DNA from: Flaccisagitta enflata
Lineage: Eukaryota > Chaetognatha > Sagittoidea > Aphragmophora
DNA length: 64,000 nucleotides
Assembly: GCA_965153355.1 (NCBI GenBank)
Contig: OZ231127.1
Location: forward strand, 54,312,001-54,376,000
Reading direction: 5' to 3'
Shown in pieces: positions 54,413 through 64,000 of this stretch. The position numbers and the translations under genes were made by a program. The notes under the pieces are model-generated. The model searched no databases and was not told where the DNA came from. It saw only the letters and a program-made list of their open reading frames with translations. Within the stretch, counting starts at the first letter, position 1. Every line of letters begins with the position of its first letter.

Positions 54413-57115
54413 TCATTGAGACAGGGCCCACACGAGAGAAGAAGGGTCCGATTGCCTGGCTCTGTGCAGGAAGTTAGATTGACGTTGCTCCACCAACTCC
54501 TCCCACGTTTTGCGCCTCAGGGAGTGTTGAAGGTTGGTGACACTTTCAAAGTGGCGATAACCGAAAAGTCTTCGAAAAATGCTGTTGTGAGCCACACGTA
54601 ATGCGCGTTTCTCATCACATTTTGCAACATGGATTGTCTCTATGCCGTAAGACAGAATTGGCAAGGAATGGGCTTCAATCAGTCTCAAAAGCACCATGTC
54701 GTCGGAGCGGCCTTCAACCCTTAGAATGGAGTTGAGAGATCGGTAGAAGCTCTTGATTTTTTCTGAAACAGAGCAATCAAAGCGCGTATTTGCTCTGAGA
54801 ACAACACCAAGGTACTTCCATTCTGGTACCCAATCAATGCTCATGTTGTTCAATGTAGTTTTGAAATTCAAGTTGGTAACTTTTCCGAAGCTCATATTTT
54901 TTGACTTCTTTGGATTTAGACAGATATCCCATTCTAAACAGTACTGACTGCAAATGTCGAGGATTTTCTGTAAACCTTTGAGTGAAGGAGCGAGCAGACA
55001 CATGTCGTCGGCATAGAATAATGCTGCGGCAAAACGATTGTTGATGTAGCAGCCAATCTTGTTGGACTTCAGAATGTCAATCAGACCATCAACATAAATG
55101 CTGTATAAATCCGGTGACAAGAAGCCACCCTGTCGTACTCCAGCGGTGATGATAAACCAATCCCCAACATAGTCGTCCCATTTGACACGACAATTCAAAC
55201 TGTCATACCATGAAATAAGGATGTCTATAAAGCGTTTAGGCGTGTCTCGTTCAATGAGCTTTATGAAAAGGCCAGAGTGGACTAGCCTATCAAAGGCTTT
55301 TGACGCGTCCAAGAATGAGCAATACACGTTACTGCCATGATCCACATAGTATTCGATTGTTTCTTTAAGACAAAAAATCGCGTGATTGGTTGAATTTTTT
55401 GCCTTGAATCCAAATTGGTATGGAGACGTTGTCAAATGGTCAGCAAAGATCGACTTCAAGACATGCTCAAAAACTTTAGAGGGCATTGGTGATATTGTTA
55501 TGACTCGATAATTCCCGACATCACTCACATTGCCATTTCTGTCCTTGATGATCGGTATTATTGTCCCAAAGCGGAATTGTTTTGGGACAAATGCATGAGA
55601 CAGCATTTGATTGAACAAAGTTGTTAGTCTTAAAAAGAGAATGAGAGGCCCATTGTGAAAGTGCTCTGCATGAAGGCCATCGTCATCTGCACTTTTGCCT
55701 TGTTTCATGCCGCATATGGCATCAATTGTAGTATCAAGTGTGATAATGAACTTTGAGCAATCGCAATTGGCATGGTGATTCTGAGAGAATTCTGTGTATT
55801 TTTCATCAAAATGTGAATTCAATTCGTTGACCTTGGATTCATTGTTTGGCTTAGAATTGGCCTGAAATGAGCGCTGGAATTCTTTGGCTATTTCTGGTTT
55901 GGATGATTGACCATTAATCACCGGTGCAGTTCTACCTTTGCCATTACCGTAGATTGATCGCCACCAACGCCAAAACGATTCTGTATCACAATCTTCCATA
56001 GCCGTATGAAGGCGGTTCCATGCCGCTTGTTTTGGAGCCTTTTTTGCAGCACGAATTGTACGATTGTAGGATGCTCTAATGCGTAGACGTTCGAGATATA
56101 TGGGCCCGCGTCGTGGTCGTCCATGAGAGTCCCATAGTGACTGGACAGCAATTGATTGGTCACGGAGTTGCGTCAGCTCGGGCGTCCACCAATCTTTCTC
56201 CACCCCAGCTGCAGTTTTTGGGAGACATTTTGAGGCTAGTTGCATGCATGAGAGAATCTCGTCATATTCAGCTTGAATGTCCGCATGACATGTGTCACTC
56301 TTACATCCACAGGGAAGATGACAATGATTCACCGACCTCGATATTTTTCTCTGCGCCAGAAACGCCTCTAACGAAGAAGTGTACTGAGCTTTCTGCTGGG
56401 TAGACACTTTTTTCCAATTCAACGTCCGACGAGATTTGGCGTTTGTTTTGCCCGAATCCGTCCTCTGAATGTGAAGCGCTATCTTCATCATGAGCGGTAG
56501 ATGATCAGATACATTGTCACCCTCATCAAGTATGTGATGATCAGAAATTTTGTTATGATCAATAAGCGACTGGCTGACGATAAAGTGGTCAATGAACTTT
56601 TTCTGATTAAGCGATTCATGGTTGTAAGTATACCGCGGAGCAGAAACATACTTGTCACAATGTGCAAACGAGTTTTTTGTCATGAGATTCTGCCAGAGTG
56701 AGTCAAAAGGTGATTCCCCCTTCAACTCGGTGTTGAAATCACCGCCGATCACCACATCATGGTTTGGATGTTCATCAATCAGTAATTCAATGATAGAAAT
56801 GGCGTCGATTGTCTCAGTTAAACACTGATCACGCTTACTAGCATTATAAAAGGGCATATAGACAGATATTAGTAAGACATTTCTGTCAGCTGCCTTTAGT
56901 TCAATGGCAATCACCCGTTTGTGTTTAAAATTAGTGATGGGAGAAACGATATGGTTTAAATCAGCAGACCAGAGTATGGCAACACCACCAAATGGACGCC
57001 CACGGTAAATTCCGGAAGAGACGGCATCGCCCATGCCAGATGAACCGACGAATTGAGCTTCAGTTTGGTTGAGTTGTTGTAGCTGAGAGTCGCTCAACCA
57101 ATGTTCCTGGATCAT
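54413..57115 (-). CDS. Non-LTR retrotransposon polyprotein: endonuclease and reverse transcriptase
   Basis: 900 codons from the first ATG, but the frame is open upstream to about 57238 and that stretch (TIAIHNLHGFSASSQYL) reads as the start of the endonuclease fold, so the called start is probably internal. The apurinic-type endonuclease has IQEHWL, GGDFNTE (about residue 121) and FIDHFIVS. The reverse transcriptase has GTIIPIIKDRNG, NYRVITISP, FLDASKAFD (about 600) and the catalytic FYADD (about 698). No frameshift or stop interrupts it, so the copy may be young. The gene order and motifs fit the CR1/L2/Jockey-like non-LTR groups; the exact clade is not assigned. It would nick target DNA and prime cDNA synthesis there. 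Confidence 0.88.
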   Translation of the reverse strand: MIQEHWLSDSQLQQLNQTEAQFVGSSGMGDAVSSGIYRGRPFGGVAILWSADLNHIVSPITNFKHKRVIAIELKAADRNVLLISVYMPFYNASKRDQCLTETIDAISIIELLIDEHPNHDVVIGGDFNTELKGESPFDSLWQNLMTKNSFAHCDKYVSAPRYTYNHESLNQKKFIDHFIVSQSLIDHNKISDHHILDEGDNVSDHLPLMMKIALHIQRTDSGKTNAKSRRTLNWKKVSTQQKAQYTSSLEAFLAQRKISRSVNHCHLPCGCKSDTCHADIQAEYDEILSCMQLASKCLPKTAAGVEKDWWTPELTQLRDQSIAVQSLWDSHGRPRRGPIYLERLRIRASYNRTIRAAKKAPKQAAWNRLHTAMEDCDTESFWRWWRSIYGNGKGRTAPVINGQSSKPEIAKEFQRSFQANSKPNNESKVNELNSHFDEKYTEFSQNHHANCDCSKFIITLDTTIDAICGMKQGKSADDDGLHAEHFHNGPLILFLRLTTLFNQMLSHAFVPKQFRFGTIIPIIKDRNGNVSDVGNYRVITISPMPSKVFEHVLKSIFADHLTTSPYQFGFKAKNSTNHAIFCLKETIEYYVDHGSNVYCSFLDASKAFDRLVHSGLFIKLIERDTPKRFIDILISWYDSLNCRVKWDDYVGDWFIITAGVRQGGFLSPDLYSIYVDGLIDILKSNKIGCYINNRFAAALFYADDMCLLAPSLKGLQKILDICSQYCLEWDICLNPKKSKNMSFGKVTNLNFKTTLNNMSIDWVPEWKYLGVVLRANTRFDCSVSEKIKSFYRSLNSILRVEGRSDDMVLLRLIEAHSLPILSYGIETIHVAKCDEKRALRVAHNSIFRRLFGYRHFESVTNLQHSLRRKTWEELVEQRQSNFLHRARQSDPSSLVWALSQ

Positions 57116-58511
57116 CCAAATTCCCCCCTTTGATTGAATACATGTTTTGAGATACTGAGATGATGCAGAAAAACCATGAAGGTTATGGATGGCGATGGTA
57201 ACATCTTTGTGTATTGTAATTGACGCAGCGAAAGTAAGTCATATATCTATAATCTGCTTGTTGTAATTTTGATTGTGTCGTTTTCCCTCTTGTAAGAAAT
57301 GATGAAAAATGATGAAAATTGTAGGAAAATGAGAGGCAATTACAAAGAAAGATAGGCAATTAAATGAGAGAGGATGTTATGTTAAATGACAGGTTATGTA
57401 AGATGAAGTTGACAATCTGATTTACATACAGAAATCACGCTGAATGCACTTATTAACAAATGGGTCTTGACTTGATTGGATAGGGTGAAGGGAGGGTTTA
57501 CCACCATGCGAGCATCCTTTTAGCTGTACTATCTTTGAAAAAAAAAACTTCTGGCATGTTTGTATGTATATCTCAGGTTAGAATCAACCAATCATCAAAA
57601 GATTGGTGAGACAATTAAAGCCCTTCAAATTTGCAAGAGATCTACGCTAATTGCATCCCTCTGGCTTTATGCGTTTAAAAGTTATTCAACTTGGATTAAA
57701 ATTCTTCAATTTTGCTTTCACCATTTCTGCGCAATCTCCAAATATCACTTCTCTCTTTTCTAAATCATTACTAAATGCGTTGAACTAAACAGATGCGGTT
57801 TGTGTTGACTACTTGCAAATTCAAATGGCTTCATTAAAGCTTTTTATGATTGGATGAGTCTTTTTTTTTGCGATTTACATACCTCGGATAAGGTGAAATC
57901 GTGCGGAACGGAGCTCTCCCTCTCGCTCCCCTCGGATTATTTTCTGGATTTTTTTTTCTCTGCCTTTCTCCGTTTGCCTCGGAGCGAAGGCCCGTGAAAC
58001 AAAGAAAAACTCAAACAGTTAGACTCGGCAGCTCGTAAGCTTTTAACACGAAGAAATGAAAGAAACTGCAAGTAGGCGAAATTGAATTTACTAATTATCT
58101 ATGACGGGGAGTGATTAACTCATGATGATGGAGCGGACCATCGTTAGTTAACTAACCAAAATGACTACCTAATATGTGAACCTCATGCTTCGTGGGTTAG
58201 TGGCGGTGGTGGATGGCCCTTACATCGGCCCCCTTGGGCTTTTCGCTGCTCGTCTCCTGGAGCTTCCTCGAAGGGATTAAAGCTATTTGCGCGTGCATCG
58301 CAAGTCACACATTTCAAGGCGGAACATTACGATTATGCTACGCGATGGGGTGCGCTTCCCATGCAAACTAAAGGACACAGGACCACAAAGCTGTATAACT
58401 ACTAACCAAAGCTAAGTAGTGTGATGTTCCGCTTGATGACAACTTATATGTACTACTCCCCTTTTCCTGGTGCTTTTCGCCTGCTTATCATCTTAGGTCT
58501 TATTGTGTAAA
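57116..58511. other. Upstream region of two facing retroelements
   Basis: On the minus strand the first 120 bp continue the retrotransposon frame without an ATG. The rest has no gene. The part from about 57.9 kb, with GC-rich patches (CGGAGCTCTCCCTCTCGCTC; GGCGGTGGTGGATGGCCC), may be the 5' leader of the plus-strand element that starts at 58512. The whole block recurs at 59.7-61.1 kb. Confidence 0.45.
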
Positions 58512-59147
58512 ATGCAAAGTACACAAGATTTTGATGACATTTTAGATGACGCAACCAAAGACCTGAATAATATCTTTCAAACAGAAGAAGATGAAACAGT
58601 TAGTGAAATCAACTCAAGTTTTACTGATAGTCAATACTACAATGAAACTGAATTCACTGACTTCTTGATTGATGAAAAACTTTCCGACAATCGTGGCCTG
58701 AAAGTGCTTTCACTTAACATAGCCAACATTCTGTCAAAACTAAGTGACTTTAAGATATCTATTCAAAACTTATCTAACAAGTCAAATAAACCTAATATTA
58801 TAGCAATTACTGAAACACACTAAAATGATAATCAAAATCACGGCTATACAGACAATGAACTGATGAACCTGATCCCAGGATATCAATTTTATTTCAACAA
58901 GGCCGGATACATAGCTACCGAAGTTGCGTGCGGGTGGGCCGGGGCCATTTTTTAGGTCACCAGACCATTTGGGCAAGAGCAGTGAGGTCAAAGAAATAAA
59001 ATCATAAAAAAAAGTAAAGTGTGACGGACCAACCAAGCGACTGACCGACCGACGGACAAAGCGGGTTGTAGAGTCGCGTGCACGCGACTAAAAACAGACA
59101 AAGCAAGAAAGGTGGTGGAGTTGGTATTCTTATTGACATTAATATCG
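58512..59147 (+). pseudogene. 5' part of a second non-LTR element, interrupted
   Basis: A 104-codon frame from ATG 58512 ends in the first block of an endonuclease domain (GLKVLSLNIANILSKL, PNIIAITETH), then TAA. The same frame continues after the stop (NDNQNHGYTDNELMNLIPGY), is broken by a 194-bp repeat insertion (58901-59094) and resumes as KKGGGVGILIDINI. At 59147 the sequence switches to an inverted piece of the other retrotransposon. Confidence 0.65.
58901..59094. repeat. Complete hairpin-repeat family insertion, copy 1
   Basis: Runs from GGCCGGATACATAGCTACC to the palindrome AGTCGCGTGCACGCGACT (59072-59089) and an A run. Removing it restores the endonuclease frame (YFN then NRQSKKGGG), so these are its true borders. 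Confidence 0.8.
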
Positions 59148-59743
59148 CTCTTGATTTTTTCTGAAACAGAGCAATCAAAGCGCGTATTTGCTCTGAGAAC
59201 AACACCAAGGTACTTCCATTCTGGTACCCAATCAATGCTCATGTTGTTCAATGTAGTTTTGAAATTCAAGTTGGTAACTTTTCCGAAGCTCATATTTTTT
59301 GACTTCTTTGGATTTAGACAGATATCCCATTCTAAACAGTACTGACTGCAAATGTCGAGGATTTTCTGTAAACCTTTGAGTGAAGGAGCGAGCAGACACA
59401 TGTCGTCGGCATAGAATAATGCTGCGGCAAAACGATTGTTGATGTAGCAGCCAATCTTGTTGGACTTCAGAATGTCAATCAGACCATAAACATAAATGCT
59501 GTATAAATCCGGTGACAAGAAGCCACCCTGTCGTACTCCAGCGGTGATGATAAACCAATCCCCAACATAGTCGTCCCATTTGACACGACAATTCAAACTG
59601 TCATACCATGAAATAAGGATGTCTATAAAGCGTTTAGGCGTGTCTCGTTCAATGAGCTTTATGAAAAGGCCAGAGTGGACTAGCCTATCAGTTTGGTTGA
59701 GTTGTTGTAGCTGAGAGTCGCTCAACCAATGTTCCTGGATCAT
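59148..59743 (-). pseudogene. Internally deleted copy of the non-LTR polyprotein
   Basis: Matches 54750-55292 and then jumps to 57063 onward, removing 1770 bp (590 codons) in frame. It joins the first 18 codons (MIQEHWLSDSQLQQLNQT) to the reverse transcriptase (DRLVHSGLF...FYADD). The frame is open but the endonuclease is gone, and it runs out into the neighbouring repeat at its 3' side. Confidence 0.75.
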
Positions 59744-61130
59744 CCAAATTCCCCCCTTTGATTGAATACATGTTTTGAGATACTGAGATGATGCAGAAAA
59801 ACCATGAAGGTTATGGATGGCGATGGTAACATCTTTGTGTATTGTAATTGACGCAGCGAAAGTAAGTCATATATCTATAATCTGCTTGTTGTAATTTTGA
59901 TTGTGTCGTTTTCCCTCTTGTAAGAAATGATGAAAAATGATGAAAATTGTAGGAAAATGAGAGGCAATTACAAAGAAAGATAGGCAATTAAATGAGAGAG
60001 GATGTTATGTTAAATGACAGGTTATGTAAGATGAAGTTGACAATCTGATTTACATACAGAAATCACGCTGAATGCACTTATTAACAAATGGGTCTTGACT
60101 TGATTGGATAGGGTGAAGGGAGGGTTTACCACCATGCGAGCATCCTTTTAGCTGTACTATCTTTGAAAAAAAAACTTCTGGCATGTTTGTATGTATATCT
60201 CAGGTTAGAATCAACCAATCATCAAAAGATTGGTTAAAGCCCTTCAAATTTGCAAGAGATCTACGCTAATTGCATCCCTCTGGCTTTATGCGTTTAAAAG
60301 TTATTCAACTTGGATTAAAATTCTTCAATTTTGCTTTCACCATTTCTGCGCAATCTCCAAATATCACTTCTCTCTTTTCTAAATCATTACTAAATGCGTT
60401 GAACTAAACAGATGCGGTTTGTGTTGACTACTTGCAAATTCAAATGGCTTCATTAAAGCTTTTTATGATTGGATGAGTCTTTTTTTTTGCGATTTACATA
60501 CCTCGGATAAGGTGAAATCGTGCGGAACGGAGCTCTCCCTCTCGCTCCCCTCGGATTATTTTCTGGATTTTTTTTTCTCTGCCTTTCTCCGTTTGCCTCG
60601 GAGCGAAGGCCCGTGAAACAAAGAAAAACTCAAACAGTTAGACTCGGCAGCTCGTAAGCTTTTAACACGAAGAAATGAAAGAAACTGCAAGTAGGCGAAA
60701 TTGAATTTACTAATTATCTATGACGGGGAGTGATTAACTCATGATAATGGAGCGGACCATCGTTAGTTAACTAACCAAAATGACTACCTAATATGTGAAC
60801 CTCATGCTTCGTGGGTTAGTGGCGGTGGTGGATGGCCCTTACATCGGCCCCCTTGGGCTTTTCGCTGCTCGTCTCCTGGAGCTTCCTCGAAGGGATTAAA
60901 GCTATTTGCGCGTGCATCGCAAGTCACACATTTCAAGGCGGAACATTACGATTATGCTACGCGATGGGGTGCGCTTCCCATGCAAACTAAAGGACACAGG
61001 ACCACAAAGCTGTTTAACTACTAACCAAAGCTAAGTAGTGTGATGTTCCGCTTGATGACAACTTATATGTACTACTCCCCTTTTCCTGGTGCTTTTCGCC
61101 TGCTTATCATCTTAGGTCTTATTGTGTAAA
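59744..61130. repeat. Second copy of the 57.1-58.5 kb block
   Basis: Nearly identical to 57116-58511 at an offset of about 2619-2628 bp. Differences are a few substitutions and a deletion of about 9-10 bases near 60235. Confidence 0.85.
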
Positions 61131-62050
61131 ATGCAAAGTACACAAGATTTTGATGACATTTTAGATGACGCAACCAAAGACCTGAATAATATCTTTCAAA
61201 CAGAAGAAGATGAAACAGTTAGTGAAATCAACTCAAGTTTTACTGATAGTCAATACTACAATGAAACTGAATTCACTGACTTCTTGATTGATGAAAAACT
61301 TTCCGACAATCGTGGCCTGAAAGTGCTTTCACTTAACATAGCCAACATTCTGTCAAAACTAAGTGACTTTAAGATATCTATTCAAAACTTATCTAACAAG
61401 TCAAATAAACCTAATATTATAGCAATTACTGAAACACACTAAAATGATAATCAAAATCACGGCTATACAGACAATGAACTGATGAACCTGATCCCAGGAT
61501 ATCAATTTTATTTCAACAAGGCCGGATACATAGCTACCGAAGTTGCGTGCGGGTGGGCCGGGGCCATTTTTTAGGTCACCAGACCATTTGGGCAAGAGCA
61601 GTGAGGTCAAAGAAATAAAATCATAAAAAAAAGTAAAGTGTGACGGACCAACCAAGCGACTGACCGACCGACGGACAAAGCGGGTTGTAGAGTCGCGTGC
61701 ACGCGACTAAAAACAGACAAAGCAAGAAAGGTGGTGGAGTTGGTATTCTTATTGACATTAATATCGCATCTCATGCAAAAGTTGAATCTGAAAATTTTTT
61801 CATTGATGAAGTGTTTGAAAATATTACAATTTGCATACCAAATGTTCAATTTGAACATGGAAAGAAAGACTTAATTTTTCTGACTGTCTACCGACAACCA
61901 GGAAACAATAACCTTGACAGATTCCTTGAATCACTTCAGGGATGGCTGAACAAATATGACAAAAGAACTAATGAAAACCTTTTTGTTCTAATTGTCTTGT
62001 TTCATTTTTGCAAATTGTCTATATTTGCCAAATTTTCCCCTGAATTCTAA
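61131..62050 (+). pseudogene. Second copy of the plus-strand non-LTR 5' part, longer
   Basis: Same premature stop and same 194-bp insertion (61520-61713) as at 58.5 kb, but it continues past 59147's breakpoint. The endonuclease part reads SHAKVESENFFIDEV, DLIFLTVYRQPGNNNLDRFL and WLNKYDKRTNENL, where the GDFN motif would follow. Similarity ends there (about 61990), so the element is 3'-truncated. Confidence 0.65.
61520..61713. repeat. Complete hairpin-repeat family insertion, copy 2
   Basis: Identical in position and borders to 58901-59094, so the insertion predates the tandem duplication. Confidence 0.8.
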
Positions 62051-63552
62051 AGTCTTTTTTCTTCTTTCCCATTAACCATCAGGATTGTCATCAAAGGCCC
62101 CACGGTCAGGAAACAACAACTGCAACATGAAAATTGTGCATCGTTCCGTTGGTGCCCTCAAAACCACACTTCAAACAATCCAGGAAAGTTTATTTTTATC
62201 TATATGGTATAAAACAAACACGTTCAAAAAAATCATGCATTCATTGCCACCGGATTAGAGTGAAATCTGATCCAACAGGCAATTGCCACAACAACTGGTG
62301 ATTGACCTTTGGTCATCGCCTTAAAAACCCTTGCGTAACCCCCTTTCTCTGGGGTAGCAACAAACTTCCTCTTTTAACTGCTCTTGAAACAAACGGAGAA
62401 ACCATATGGATAGATGTGTCTGTTGAATCATTAAAAAAAAGGCATAATTGAATGTGTAAGCCCTTGATCGCTGTTGGTTTGCTAGAACTTGTAAACATGT
62501 TAAATTAGGTTTTATGTACCTTATCAATTTGCGAATGGGGCTCATTTGAGTGGATTGAGAAGCAAGCTCTAAGTTGATTCTGTCAAATAAGTGGAAGTAT
62601 CCACTCTGTAACGCGTTCAAATATGTCATCTGTACTTATATTTCCCTCTCCTAGATTTCTTCTTCCGCCTACCGCGCAGCATCATTTGACATGGGGGCCG
62701 TTTACATTATCCTTCAACTCTTACGCGGACGGGAAATCAGAACCGGGAAAATTAGCGTTAAACAACAACCTCAACAGCAACTCAAACTCAACAACAGACG
62801 TAACAACAAACTCAACAACAATAACAACAACAACCACAACAACAACCACAACAACAACCTCAACAAACTTATCAACAAACTTAACAGCAACTAAAAACTC
62901 TTTCTCAAGAAGTCACAACTTCTTTCGGGTTACATGATCAACAAGCTTCCATTATCGCGCTCAATGAATGCAATTTCTGAAAATAACTCTCTCATTTGCA
63001 AATCATTGTATACTGTGTCTTATTACTGCTTTGGACCCATGGCTTATTTGTAATCCTTCCGATAAGTTTTATTGTAAATCGTCATTTCCCCCACACATGT
63101 TCGGAGAATATATTCATTTTCATTTTCATTTAGGAGTGAACCACCCTACTTCTAAGCATTTTTCAAACTCAGTTGATTTTAGCTTCAAATCCCCACTAGT
63201 TATTGGACTACTTACTTGTAATATTTGCTATATAGACTACCAACAGCATCATTTTTCATAAAAAGTCAAATTACACAAGCTCCTACGCTCTTACACTCTT
63301 TCTTAGCTAAATTAACAGAAAACCTCAAAATGACAACACATCTTTGGTGGGCGCTCCAACCAGGGTGTCACAAAATTTTTTGCTTCCTACGAGCAAAAAT
63401 CCTCCACCTGTCCCTTCCTATTGGAAAGGCGTATGATTACCGCAAGTTGAACACCCTATGTTACATGGTATCAGGGGCGTATATTATTGAGTCGCTTTTG
63501 ATTTCCCCCCCCCTGCCTTTGATCTTTTTCCCCGCGACGCGTTGCTTCGCGT
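62051..63552. other. Unassigned stretch with coding-like fragments
   Basis: No gene can be built. Coding-like pieces are plus about 62080-62210 (GPTVRKQQLQHENCASF), minus about 62629-62520 (NALQSGYFHLFDRINLEL, followed by a donor-like AAGGTACAT), plus about 62690-62780 (MGAVYIILQLLRGREIRTGK) and a CAA/AAC array (62760-62895) with a Gln-rich frame containing stops. They may be exons of one gene or a decayed one. Confidence 0.3.
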
Positions 63553-64000
63553 TTTTAGTTGCGTGCACGCGACTCTATAACCCGCTCTGTCGGTCGGTCC
63601 GTCGGTCGGTCTGTCCGTCCGTCCGTCCGTAACACTTAGCTTTTTTTCGTCGTTTTACGCCATGTTAGGGTATTTTACGTCATTTTAAGTCATTTTAAGT
63701 CATTTTAAGTCATTTTCAGTCATTTTCAGTTAATTCTAATCACTTAAGTCATTTTGTCATTATTTGTCATTTTTGTCATTTTGTGTTATTATGAGTCATT
63801 TTAAGTCATTCTTAGTCATTCTAAGTTATTTTAAGTCATTTTAAGTCATTACAAGTCATTCTAAGTCATTCTAAGTCACTCTTAGTTATTTTTTTTGCTT
63901 TTTGTAGTTTTTAGTAACTTTGCTTTTTTTCTTTGTTTTTGGTCAATTTGGGTCGTCTGGAGTTGTTCTGAGACATTTTGTTGTTGTTTTTTGTCATTTT
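63553..64000. repeat. Hairpin-repeat family copy with AAGTCATTTT minisatellite
   Basis: A near-perfect palindrome (AGTTGCGTGCACGCGACT), TCTATAACCCGCTCTGTCGG, a GTCC/GTCG array, and then about 25 units of AAGTCATTTT. Next comes GGGTCGTCTGGAGTTGTTCTG, the inverse of the flank at 39.58 kb. It runs off the window. Confidence 0.8.

Overview
The window looks like nuclear DNA of a eukaryote, most probably an invertebrate animal. Genes have short GT-AG introns whose phases close exactly, dinucleotide and trinucleotide arrays are long and frequent, and there are non-LTR retrotransposons, hAT-like elements with 8-bp target duplications and many TA-flanked palindromic MITEs. No bacterial features, rRNA genes or CRISPR arrays are visible. 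The species cannot be named from the sequence.

Region 1 (about 0.9-17 kb) is a compact gene island. Its centre is an intact, spliced, protein-primed family B DNA polymerase (6028-10566) of the type encoded by Polintons/Mavericks and adintoviruses. Around it are a 1106-residue zinc-finger, polyglutamine and polyaspartate protein (2200-5520), a six-exon 413-residue protein of unknown family (10664-12507), a multi-exon single-pass membrane protein of about 847 residues with a huge Gln-rich stalk (12809-16337), a divergent three-exon 238-residue protein (921-1827, minus) and one more candidate exon (16707-16946). No integrase, capsid, packaging ATPase or protease is visible, so this is either part of a larger endogenous virus or giant transposon, or a domesticated remnant. 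The introns are unusual for such elements.

Region 2 (about 19.4-35.7 kb, minus strand) is a host-type gene rebuilt from seven exons with matching phases. It encodes a 281-residue Cys-containing secreted or type II membrane protein. Its first intron, about 10.6 kb, contains a hAT-like element (26099-32039, target duplication ATCTAGAA). That element carries part of a protein-coding gene and was itself hit by two TA-flanked palindromic elements, one of which carries a tRNA-like sequence with a terminator. The first exon and its surroundings are present twice as a 1.73-kb tandem duplication.

Region 3 (about 36-54 kb) is almost all repeats: MITEs, an 11-bp and a 10-bp minisatellite, a mosaic of sequences that join small hairpins to tetranucleotide arrays, and a second hAT-like element (51304-52571) whose ends have grown into GCTTCC hexamer arrays. 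One probable terminal exon of another minus-strand gene lies at 40559-40683.

Region 4 (about 54-64 kb) holds a nearly full-length non-LTR retrotransposon reading frame (minus), a partial tandem copy of it with an in-frame 1770-bp deletion, and two copies of the 5' part of a second non-LTR element (plus). Both of those copies carry the same 194-bp insertion of a hairpin-ended repeat. The last 1.5 kb is mostly unassigned and ends in another copy of the hairpin repeat.
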